23,683 nucleotides of DNA from the NCBI GenBank assembly GCA_937872715.1, contig CALMTJ010000114.1, positions 13,070 to 36,752 on the forward strand. Direction: 5' to 3'. The notes below the pieces were generated by a model, which was not told the DNA's origin, made no database searches, and saw only the letters and a program-made list of their open reading frames with translations. The position numbers and the translations under genes were made by a program. This document shows, one piece after another, positions 1-8,657 of this stretch; position 1 is the stretch's first letter; each line of letters opens with the position of its first letter. Source of the DNA: an uncultured Methylobacteriaceae bacterium (lineage in GTDB: Bacteria; Pseudomonadota; Alphaproteobacteria; Rhizobiales; Beijerinckiaceae).

Positions 1-2
1 AC

Positions 3-170
3 TTCTACGAGATGCTGATCGACGGCCATGCGGGCCTCAGCGAGGCTGAGAGCTCGTCCCTGAACGCGCGCCTCGTCCTGATCCTGGCCAATCAGGTCGG
101 CAGCCTCCCGGTTCTTCGGGACGCGATCGCGCTCGCCCGGGAGGCGGGACGGGAGGAAGACCGCGGATAG
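3..170 (+). CDS. DUF2783 domain-containing protein, 3' end (5' truncated by window)
   Basis: Only the last 55 codons are present; reading starts in frame at base 3 and ends at TAG 168-170. The visible residues (FYEMLIDGHAGLSEAESSSL, then NARLVLILANQVG) match the short DUF2783 family as I recall it, whose members are about 60-75 residues long, so nearly all of the domain is here. It is a small soluble helical protein with no signal peptide or membrane segment visible. No biochemical function is established for the family that I know of. It converges on the MBL-fold gene with only 6 bases between the two stop codons. From general knowledge, DUF2783 genes often lie near MBL-fold hydrolases and FAD-dependent oxidoreductases, which fits this position. 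The real start lies upstream of the window. Confidence 0.8.
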   Translation, partial: FYEMLIDGHAGLSEAESSSLNARLVLILANQVGSLPVLRDAIALAREAGREEDRG

Positions 171-176
171 GGCACG

Positions 177-1127
177 TCACGCGTTCATCGCGGCCCAAAC
201 CTCGCGGTCGCGCTCCGCCGTCCAGATCACCGGATCGTCGATGCCGGACGCCTCGTCATAGGCACGCGCGACGTTGAAGGGCTGGCAATGCTCGTAGATC
301 GCGTATCCCGAGAATTTGGGATCCATGCTCTCGCGCGCGGCCGCGAAGGTCTCGTGGAGGCTTTGGCCGCGGGCGACCGAGCGCTCGGCCGTGCCGTACA
401 GCGTCGTGACGAAGTCGCGCGTCATAGCGGCCGCCTCCGCGACCGTCCCGGACCCGACCAGCGCGTCGCCTCGGCCCGGCACCACCGCCGCCGGGCGGAA
501 CGACAGGATACGGTCGAGGGTGCCCGGCCATTCGCGGAGCTTCGCATCCCCGCAATAGCAGGCGGAGTGGTATTCGATGAGGTCGCCGGTCAGCATGACC
601 TTCGCGTCCGGCACCCAGGCCACGATGTCGCCCGAGGTGTGGCCGCCGCCGAGCTGCATGAGACGGACCTCCCGCTTGCCGAGATAGATCGACATCGCGC
701 CCGTGAAGGTGAGGTTCGGCCAGGTCAGGCCCGGGATGCTCTCCGCGTCCCGGAACAGGCGCGGGAAGCGCCCGTATTCCGAATCCCAGTCCTGCTGCCC
801 GCGTTCGGCGACGAGCCGATGTGTCTCGGCGGAGGCGACGACCCGCTCGGCCCCGTAGGCTGAGGCGCCGAGCACCCGGACGGCGTGGTAATGGGACAGC
901 ACCACATGCTTGATCGGCTTGTCCGTGACGCTGCGGACGCGCTCGATCACGCCCCGGGCCATGGCGGGCGTCGCCTGCGCGTCGAAGACGATGCAGCCAT
1001 CGTCCCCCACGATGATCCCGGTATTCGGATCGCCCTGCGCCGTGAAGGCGTAGAGGTCCGGGCCGATCTCCGTGAAGGAGACCGGCTTCTCGGAGAGGTC
1101 GGAGGTGGACGCGAAGGCTTTGGCCAT
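177..1127 (-). CDS. MBL-fold metallo-hydrolase with degenerate second zinc site
   Basis: A 316-residue metallo-beta-lactamase-fold protein, probably cytoplasmic. The ATG at 1127 has AGGG about 7 bases upstream. The fold is recognised by GIIVGDDGCIVFDAQ near residues 37-51, LSHYHAVRVLG at 77-87, GGGHTSGD at 160-167 and LTGDLIEYH at 179-187. The classic HxHxDH motif reads His79-Tyr-His81-Ala-Val83-Arg84, so the Asp and last His that bind Zn2 are gone. The usual late His in PGHG is Arg219 (PGRG). The Zn1 ligands His79, His81 and His163 and the bridging Asp182 remain. This suggests a mono-metal enzyme or a binding protein. The substrate cannot be named. The neighbour on the other strand is a DUF2783 gene, which supports membership of the DUF2783-linked MBL clade. 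The MBL call is firm; the substrate is unknown. Confidence 0.88.
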   Translation of the reverse strand: MAKAFASTSDLSEKPVSFTEIGPDLYAFTAQGDPNTGIIVGDDGCIVFDAQATPAMARGVIERVRSVTDKPIKHVVLSHYHAVRVLGASAYGAERVVASAETHRLVAERGQQDWDSEYGRFPRLFRDAESIPGLTWPNLTFTGAMSIYLGKREVRLMQLGGGHTSGDIVAWVPDAKVMLTGDLIEYHSACYCGDAKLREWPGTLDRILSFRPAAVVPGRGDALVGSGTVAEAAAMTRDFVTTLYGTAERSVARGQSLHETFAAARESMDPKFSGYAIYEHCQPFNVARAYDEASGIDDPVIWTAERDREVWAAMNA

Positions 1128-1192
1128 GATCGACCCTGATGCGGAGGACCGTCCTTACGCCGACCCGTCACCCGGTCAACCGTCGCGGGCGG

Positions 1193-2431
1193 TCATACGA
1201 CCGGGCTGAGCCGGCTCCGGATCGCGGCCGCGAGCCGGTTGCCGAAGTCGGTCTTGCCGAGATCGTTCAGGTGGTTCGCATCCGGCCCTTGCGCGAGGCT
1301 GGAACGGTCCGTCGCGTTCGACCCGTTATAGCCGGTGCCCGCCGTCCAGGCCTCCGCGACCGAGGGCGAGACCGGGATGAACATCGTCCGGGCGTCGCCG
1401 AAGGCCGCCACGGCCGTCCCGATCGCCGCGTCGTAGGCGATCAGGGCGGCGCTCGGACCCGTGTTCTTCGGCCACGGCCCGAGCACGAAGTGGATGGCGT
1501 TCGGCCATCGCACCCTCACGTCCGCAAGGTAGAGCGCCACCTCCGCCCCGATATTCGCGGCCGTGTCGGTGTCGTTCGTGCCGAGCGCCGTCACGATGAG
1601 GTCGGCCGACGGGTTCGCCGTCTGGACGCCGGGAAGGCGGCCGCGGCCCGTCGTCGTGGCGGTCCCGGCCTTCCAGCCGGTGCCGCCGATCGCGGCGAGC
1701 CGCAGGTCCGCGATGCCGAGCCGGCGCGCCGCGTGGTGGAACAGGCTCGCCGGCGCCGCAACGCCGGCCGTGCCCGACGTGTAATCCCCGTAGCTGTCCG
1801 TGACGACCAGCATGGTCAGGGAATCGACCGGCGGCGCCTCGTAGATGCGGTCCTGCGCCCCGAGATAGAGGCCCCGGAAGGTGCCCGCCTTCGACCCCTC
1901 GTAGCGGATGAGGCGGCGCTGGCGCGGCGTCGCCGTACCGGTGAAGTCGACCACGCAGAGGTTGACGCCGTTCGCCACCATCGCGACCGGGGCGAGCTGC
2001 GCATAGACGCCGTCCACGGTGACCCGCCAGCCGAGCGTGGTGATGCTCTGGACGGAGACCGCGAAGAGCGGCGCATCCGTCTCGAACTCGACCGCGAACC
2101 CGAGATTGGAATACTCGCCGTTCGGAGCGCCGTCCGCGATGCCCCCGCTATTGCCGGTGCCGCCCGTCCCCTCCCAGCTCGCCGGGAACTTGGCCGTGTC
2201 GGCATAGGGAAACACGACCTTGCCGCCATAGGTCCGGATGCCGGCCGGCAGGGCGGAGGACGCGACCGGCTTCGACTGCGTCAGCGCGGCCGGTAGCGTG
2301 GTGGTCGAGGAGAGCGCCGGGGCGCCCGTCGGCATGGCGGCGGCCGATCCCGGGCCCGCTGCCGCGACCCGCCGGAGGCGGGCACCGATCGTCTCGCGGA
2401 GAACGGTGCGTGAGCTTACGATCGCTGCCAT
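1193..2431 (-). CDS. SGNH/GDSL-type hydrolase with N-terminal beta-rich domain (phage-like)
   Basis: A 412-residue predicted serine esterase. The four SGNH blocks are visible: block I MLVVTDSYGD with Ser213 (TDS in place of GDS), block II Gly near 249-250 (AAIGGTGW), block III GTND with Asn286, and block V DANH with Asp384 and His387. The first 200 residues hold a low-complexity Ala/Gly/Ser/Thr stretch (about 20-60) followed by a beta-rich segment resembling an ancillary carbohydrate-binding or tail-fibre-like domain. There is no signal peptide, which is unusual for an esterase expected to act on surface glycans. The start at 2431 has a perfect AAGGAGG 6 bases upstream, lying inside the last codons of the preceding gene, so translation is coupled with a 1-base gap. 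It may remove acetyl or acyl groups from polysaccharide; the substrate is inferred only from the nearby UDP-uronate genes. Confidence 0.82.
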   Translation of the reverse strand: MAAIVSSRTVLRETIGARLRRVAAAGPGSAAAMPTGAPALSSTTTLPAALTQSKPVASSALPAGIRTYGGKVVFPYADTAKFPASWEGTGGTGNSGGIADGAPNGEYSNLGFAVEFETDAPLFAVSVQSITTLGWRVTVDGVYAQLAPVAMVANGVNLCVVDFTGTATPRQRRLIRYEGSKAGTFRGLYLGAQDRIYEAPPVDSLTMLVVTDSYGDYTSGTAGVAAPASLFHHAARRLGIADLRLAAIGGTGWKAGTATTTGRGRLPGVQTANPSADLIVTALGTNDTDTAANIGAEVALYLADVRVRWPNAIHFVLGPWPKNTGPSAALIAYDAAIGTAVAAFGDARTMFIPVSPSVAEAWTAGTGYNGSNATDRSSLAQGPDANHLNDLGKTDFGNRLAAAIRSRLSPVV

Positions 2432-2432
2432 G

Positions 2433-3062
2433 TCACGCCTCCTTCACGGTGAAGGGCTGGCCCGAGACCGGCCCCAGGATCGACACGGCGCCGCTCGGCA
2501 CCACCTTGTCGAAGATGAAGGCGCCGCCCGGCCCGACCTGCAGGCTTCCGGCCCCCGCGCTGGCCGCCCCATCCGTCCGGAACCAGAAGGCGTTCGCCGC
2601 ATCCGGGTTCGCCACGAGGAGGATCTTGCGCGAGGAATTGGCCGCGCAGGCCTGCTGAGCCGCGCCGGCCGCCGCGACACTCCCCGACCGATCCGTCAGC
2701 AGGACGGCACAGGGGTCCGACGCGAAGGGCAGGTCGGAGGTGGAGACCACGGCCGAGATCGTCTGCCCGGCGACCACGTGGACGCGCTGCGACCGCCCGG
2801 GCAGGAGGAGGAGGCGCGGCTCGACGGTCGGGTCGGGGACGGCCGCGATGTCGACGTAGATGGGGGCGTCGACCGCGAGCAGTTCGGCGAAGACTGTGCC
2901 GCGGCCCGTCGGCACCGCGGGTTGCGTCCCGACGGAGGTCGCGGACGTGCCCACGTCCAGGGTGACGGAGCCGACCGGTTCGGCCTCCCGCAGATCGACC
3001 TGTCCGCCGAGGCGTCCGCGCGCGCCTCCGACATTCGTGAATTCGACACGCAGCTTCGCCAT
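2433..3062 (-). CDS. Hypothetical beta-rich protein, phage virion/tail-like
   Basis: A 209-residue protein beginning MAKLRVEFTNVGG. The start at 3062 is preferred over an in-frame ATG 33 bases upstream because GAGG lies about 8 bases before it. There is no signal peptide, membrane segment or catalytic motif. It is rich in Val, Ala, Gly, Ser and Thr with alternating hydrophobic residues, as in beta-sandwich proteins. The C-terminal part (SSRKILLVANPDAANAFWFR, then a VGPGGAFIFD-type stretch) resembles small phage structural or tail-attached proteins that coat a particle. That resemblance is pattern recognition, not a database match. Its stop lies 1 base before the SGNH hydrolase start, so the two are translated as a pair. 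The pair has its own promoter (3203-3232). No phage capsid, portal or terminase gene is in the window. Confidence 0.7.
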   Translation of the reverse strand: MAKLRVEFTNVGGARGRLGGQVDLREAEPVGSVTLDVGTSATSVGTQPAVPTGRGTVFAELLAVDAPIYVDIAAVPDPTVEPRLLLLPGRSQRVHVVAGQTISAVVSTSDLPFASDPCAVLLTDRSGSVAAAGAAQQACAANSSRKILLVANPDAANAFWFRTDGAASAGAGSLQVGPGGAFIFDKVVPSGAVSILGPVSGQPFTVKEA

Positions 3063-3202
3063 CGGGTGCCTCGCTTGCCGCCGAGACGCGGCCATGTGTG
3101 GGGATGTCCGCAGACCGGCCGGCGGCCTTTCGGCGACGCGCTGACCGGACCGTCCGGGAACGGCGTCGGTCGGGCTCAGCCGAACCTGTCCACCGTTCTA
3201 GG

Positions 3203-3232
3203 TTTATATTCTTAGAGCGTGGCGCTTGTCAA
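3203..3232 (-). promoter_or_regulatory. Near-consensus sigma70 promoter for the hypothetical/SGNH pair
   Basis: On the minus strand the -35 box TTGACA (3232-3227, six of six) is followed by an 18-base spacer and TATAAA (3208-3203, five of six). The -35 box and spacer overlap the last codons and the TAA of the upstream epimerase gene. Transcription would begin near 3195 and leave a leader of about 130 bases before the start at 3062. It is an AT-rich island in an otherwise GC-rich region. No terminator is visible between the epimerase and this promoter. Confidence 0.6.
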
Positions 3233-4210
3233 GCCGCGCTGGAACGCGACGTGCCATTCGACGAAACGCGGTATGCCGATCTCGAGCGGCGTCGCCGGGA
3301 TGAAGCCGCACTGCGCCGCGAGCCGGCTCGTATCGGCCCGGGTCTCGGCCACGTCACCGGCCGGCAGCGGTATGTCGCGACGGATCGCCCGCGTCCCGAG
3401 CGCGGCCTCGATCAGGGCGACCACGCGGTCGAGATCGGCCGGCCGGTCGCCGCCGATGTTCAGGACGCGGCTCGGCGGGCCCTTCCCGCCGCCCGGTGGG
3501 TCGGACAGGACCCTCACGAGCCCTTCGACCACGTCGTCGACATAGGTGAAGTCCCGCACCACCCTGCCGCCGGCGGCGACCTCGATCGGCTCGTCGCGGG
3601 CGATCCGCTCCGTGAAGCGCCAGATCGCCATGTCCGGCCGGCCCCAGGGTCCGTAAACCGTGAAGAAGCGCAGCCCCGTCGTCGGGAGCCCGAAGAGGTG
3701 GCCGTAGCTATGCGCCATCAGCTCGTTCGCGCGCTTCGTGGCGGCGTAGAGGCTGATCGGCTGCTCGACGGGGTCGTCCTCCGAGAAGGGCAGCTTCCGG
3801 TTCGCGCCGTAGACGGAGGAGGAGGAGGCGTAGACGAGGTGCCGCACGGCGGCGTGCCGACAGGCCTCGATCACGTTCAGGAACGCCGTCAGGTTGTCGG
3901 CGCCGTATTGCTCCGGATGCGTGAGCGCGTGCCGGACACCCGGCTGCGCGGCGAGATGCGCCACCTCGGCGAAGCGGTGCTCCGCGAACAGCGTCCTGAC
4001 CGCGACGGGATCGGCGAGGTCGAGCCGGATCCCGCGAAAGCCCGGCTGAGCCTGAAGGCGGGAGAACCGCGCCTCCTTCAGGGCGGGGGAGTAATAGGGG
4101 CTGAACCGGGCGATCCCGACGACCGCGCGCCCGTCGGCCAGCAGCCTCTCCGCCAGATGATAGCCGATGAACCCCGCCGCTCCCGTGACGAGAACGGGCG
4201 GGACCGTCAC
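3212..4210 (-). CDS. UDP-glucuronate 4-epimerase-like NAD-dependent epimerase
   Basis: A 332-residue extended short-chain dehydrogenase that should convert UDP-glucuronate to UDP-galacturonate, a precursor of acidic surface polysaccharide and lipid A or LPS core decoration. The NAD-binding motif TGAAGFIG is at residues 9-16, the Ser cluster at 129-132, and the catalytic Tyr155-xxx-Lys159 in SLYAATKRANE. RFFTVYGPWGRPDMA (181-195) is typical of the UDP-glucuronate epimerase branch rather than GalE. The GTG start at 4210 overlaps the TGA of the upstream UDP-glucose dehydrogenase by 4 bases (GTGA), so the two are coupled and catalyse consecutive steps. The open frame continues far upstream, but that part is the antisense shadow of the dehydrogenase. 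A 4-epimerase of another UDP-sugar is possible but less likely in this context. Confidence 0.9.
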   Translation of the reverse strand: MTVPPVLVTGAAGFIGYHLAERLLADGRAVVGIARFSPYYSPALKEARFSRLQAQPGFRGIRLDLADPVAVRTLFAEHRFAEVAHLAAQPGVRHALTHPEQYGADNLTAFLNVIEACRHAAVRHLVYASSSSVYGANRKLPFSEDDPVEQPISLYAATKRANELMAHSYGHLFGLPTTGLRFFTVYGPWGRPDMAIWRFTERIARDEPIEVAAGGRVVRDFTYVDDVVEGLVRVLSDPPGGGKGPPSRVLNIGGDRPADLDRVVALIEAALGTRAIRRDIPLPAGDVAETRADTSRLAAQCGFIPATPLEIGIPRFVEWHVAFQRGLTSATL

Positions 4211-5586
4211 CTCGCCTCGTCCAGCACGCGGGCGGGCTGGGCCGGCACGCCGTCCGGCTCCTCCGGGCCGAGCGGCGCTCGGTCGGCCCGCCCGATGCTG
4301 ACATACACGAAGCCGTGCCGCTCCATCTCGTCCGGCGGATACACGTTGCGTAGGTCGATCAGCACGGGGCTCCCGAGCGACGCCCGCAGGCGCTTCAGGT
4401 CCAGAGCCCGGAACTCGTCCCATTCCGTGACCAGGACCACCGCGTCGGCGCCCTGCGCGCAGCCATAGGGATCGGTTGCGAACTCCACGTCCGGCAGGAG
4501 GGGACGGGCCTGCTCGGTCCCTTCCGGGTCGTAGGCCGTGACCGCGGCGCCGGCATCCTGGAGGGCGGACGCGATGGCGAGAGAGGGCGCGTCCCGCATG
4601 TCGTCCGTGTTCGGCTTGAAGGTCAGCCCGAGCAGCGCGATCCGCTTGCCCCTGACGCTTCCCCCGCAGGCGGCGATGACCTTCCGGGCCATGGCGCGCT
4701 TGCGCTGATCGTTCACGGCCACGACCGTCTCGACGAGGCGCATCGGCGACCCGTGATCCTGCGCGGTCTTCATGAGCGCGACCGTGTCCTTCGGGAAGCA
4801 CGACCCCCCGTAGCCCGGCCCGGCATGGAGGAATTTCGAGCCGATCCGGTTGTCGAGCCCGATCCCGCGCGCCACCTGCTGCACGTCGGCGCCGACCCGC
4901 TCGCACAGGTCCGCGATCTCGTTGATGAACGTGATCTTGGTCGCCAGGAACGCGTTGGCGGCATATTTGGTGAGCTCGGCGGTGCGCCGGCCCGTGACCA
5001 GGATCGGGGCCTGGTTCAGGTAGAGCGGGCGGTAGAGATCGCTGACGGCTCGGGCGCCCCGCTCGTCCTCGGCGCCGATGACGATGCGGTCCGGCCGCTT
5101 GAAATCCTGTATGGCGGCGCCTTCGCGAAGGAATTCGGGGTTCGACACCACCGCGAAATCCGCGTCCGGGCGGGCCTCCCGGACGATGCGCTCGACCTCG
5201 TCTCCCGTGCCGACCGGCACCGTCGATTTGGTCACGATGACCGTGTAGCCCGACAGCGAGCCCGCGATCTCGCGCGCGGCCGCGTAGACGAAGGACAGGT
5301 CCGCGAACCCGTCCCCTCGGCGCGACGGCGTGCCGACCGCGATAAAGACCGCATCCGCGCCCGAGACCGCGCCCGCGAGTTCCGTCGTGAAGGACAGCCG
5401 GCCGGCCCTCACGTTCGTGGCGACGAGCTCCTCCAGGCCGGGCTCAAAGATCGGCACGCGGCCCGACCGGAGCGCCTCGATCTTCGCTCCATCTTTGTCG
5501 ACGCAGACCACCTCGTGCCCGAAATCCGAGAAGCAGGCCCCGGATACGAGCCCGACATAGCCGGTGCCGACCATCGCAACGCGCAT
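4207..5586 (-). CDS. ugd: UDP-glucose 6-dehydrogenase
   Basis: A 459-residue cytoplasmic enzyme that oxidises UDP-glucose to UDP-glucuronate using two NAD+. The start MRVAMVGTGYVGLVSGACFS at 5586 has AAGGGG about 7 bases upstream and opens directly with the Rossmann motif GTGYVG (7-12). Signature residues include Lys207 and Asn211 (ELTKYAANAF), the catalytic Cys263 in GPGYGGSCFPKD with Asp267, and LGLTFKPNTDDMRDAPS in the C-terminal UDP-binding domain. Length is normal for the bacterial family. It is the first gene of a coupled pair with the epimerase, giving the two-step route UDP-Glc to UDP-GlcA to UDP-GalA. It is divergent from glgX, so UDP-glucose use and glycogen turnover genes share one 172-base upstream region. 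The rhizobial name rkpK would also be suitable. Confidence 0.95.
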   Translation of the reverse strand: MRVAMVGTGYVGLVSGACFSDFGHEVVCVDKDGAKIEALRSGRVPIFEPGLEELVATNVRAGRLSFTTELAGAVSGADAVFIAVGTPSRRGDGFADLSFVYAAAREIAGSLSGYTVIVTKSTVPVGTGDEVERIVREARPDADFAVVSNPEFLREGAAIQDFKRPDRIVIGAEDERGARAVSDLYRPLYLNQAPILVTGRRTAELTKYAANAFLATKITFINEIADLCERVGADVQQVARGIGLDNRIGSKFLHAGPGYGGSCFPKDTVALMKTAQDHGSPMRLVETVVAVNDQRKRAMARKVIAACGGSVRGKRIALLGLTFKPNTDDMRDAPSLAIASALQDAGAAVTAYDPEGTEQARPLLPDVEFATDPYGCAQGADAVVLVTEWDEFRALDLKRLRASLGSPVLIDLRNVYPPDEMERHGFVYVSIGRADRAPLGPEEPDGVPAQPARVLDEAR

Positions 5587-5653
5587 CGCTGACCCCTTAC
5601 TCGCGCATGTCAGCCGGTGATGCCTCGGGACGGGCCGCGAAGGCAACCTTGGC

Positions 5654-5672
5654 GACCGGACGATCTCCGGTC
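5654..5672. promoter_or_regulatory. Inverted repeat in the ugd-glgX divergent region, operator candidate
   Basis: A perfect 7-base inverted repeat, GACCGGA (5654-5660) and TCCGGTC (5666-5672), separated by 5 bases, lies in the region between the two divergent genes. A second dyad, GGCTCC/GGAGCC (5695-5708), lies nearer glgX. Neither is followed by a T-run, and a terminator makes no sense between divergent genes, so a regulator site is the more likely reading. In GC-rich DNA such dyads also arise by chance. I see no clear -35/-10 pair here. Confidence 0.3.
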
Positions 5673-5758
5673 TTGGTTTAGGTGCGCCGCACACGGCTCC
5701 CCGGAGCCAAATCGGGGGCGCGGCGTTCATGCCCCTGACTCATCCCCGGAACCTCCTC

Positions 5759-8011
<2,253 letters not shown>

Positions 8012-8103
8012 CCGTGGGGGGCTGCTGCAAACCGGGCGCGAACGGCCTATATTCGCGGTCAAAGCCTCGCCGTCCGGGCGCGGTCGAACAGGCACAGGGT
8101 TCA

Positions 8104-8646
8104 ATGGCTGTCGAACCGGCGATCCGCGACCAGATGCTCGCGGCGCTTCCAAGCCTCCGGGCGTTCGCGATCTCCCTGTGCGGGAACGTTGACAAGGCCG
8201 ACGATCTCGTCCAGGACACGATCATGCGGGCCTGGGGCGCGATCGACAGGTTCGAGCGCGGCACGAACCTGAACGCCTGGCTCTTCACGATCCTGCGCAA
8301 CCTTTATTTCTCCAATCTCAGGAAGGGGAAGCGGGAGGTGGAGGACGTCGACGGCGCCTATGCCGGCAGGCTGTCGAGCCTGCCCGAGCAGGACGGGCGG
8401 GCGGACATGAACGACTTCCGTGCCGCCCTCGCCCGCCTCGCGCCGGACCAGCGCGAGGCGTTGCTGCTCGTCGGCGCGCAGGGCTTCTCCTACGAGGAGA
8501 CGGCCTCCATCATGGGCTGCGCCATCGGCACGGTGAAGAGCCGCGTCAACCGCGCGCGCGTCCGCCTCTCGGAGCTGCTGGCCGTGGAGCAGATCGAGGA
8601 TCTCGGCCCGGACCGCATGACCATGGCGGCCCTCCAGCCCGGCTGA
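8104..8646 (+). CDS. ECF RNA polymerase sigma factor, EcfG (general stress) type
   Basis: A 180-residue group IV sigma factor. Region 2 spans about residues 15-80 (LRAFAISLCGNVDKADDLVQ, then NAWLFTILRNLYFSNLRKGK) and region 4 about 105-165 (RLAPDQREALLLVGAQGFSY, then a helix-turn-helix with GTVKSRVNRARVRL). The linker (EDVDGAYAGRLSSLPEQDGR) and the LVGAQGFSYEE motif are typical of the alphaproteobacterial EcfG/ECF15 group, released by phosphorylated PhyR sequestering NepR. AGGG lies about 5 bases before the ATG at 8104. No phyR, nepR or sensor kinase gene is next to it, so this is probably one of several EcfG paralogues rather than the main locus. I see no GGAAC promoter element immediately upstream. 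A TATATT-like -10 lies near 8048. Confidence 0.9.
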   Translation: MAVEPAIRDQMLAALPSLRAFAISLCGNVDKADDLVQDTIMRAWGAIDRFERGTNLNAWLFTILRNLYFSNLRKGKREVEDVDGAYAGRLSSLPEQDGRADMNDFRAALARLAPDQREALLLVGAQGFSYEETASIMGCAIGTVKSRVNRARVRLSELLAVEQIEDLGPDRMTMAALQPG

Positions 8647-8657
8647 CGGTCAACCGG
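8639..8657. terminator. Imperfect dyad across two convergent stop codons
   Basis: The arms CCGG-C-TGA and TCA-A-CCGG surround a 3-base centre, with one mismatched pair per arm. The plus-strand TGA of the sigma factor (8644-8646) and the minus-strand stop of the amidohydrolase (8650-8652) sit symmetrically in it. It may slow or end transcription from both sides, but there is no T-run, so this is a weak call. Confidence 0.25.

Noticed and set aside
4211..4906. N-terminal extension of the epimerase frame into ugd.
   Set aside because: The extension is antisense-like shadow with no motif; the GTG at 4210 directly precedes the Rossmann motif and overlaps the ugd stop by 4 bases.
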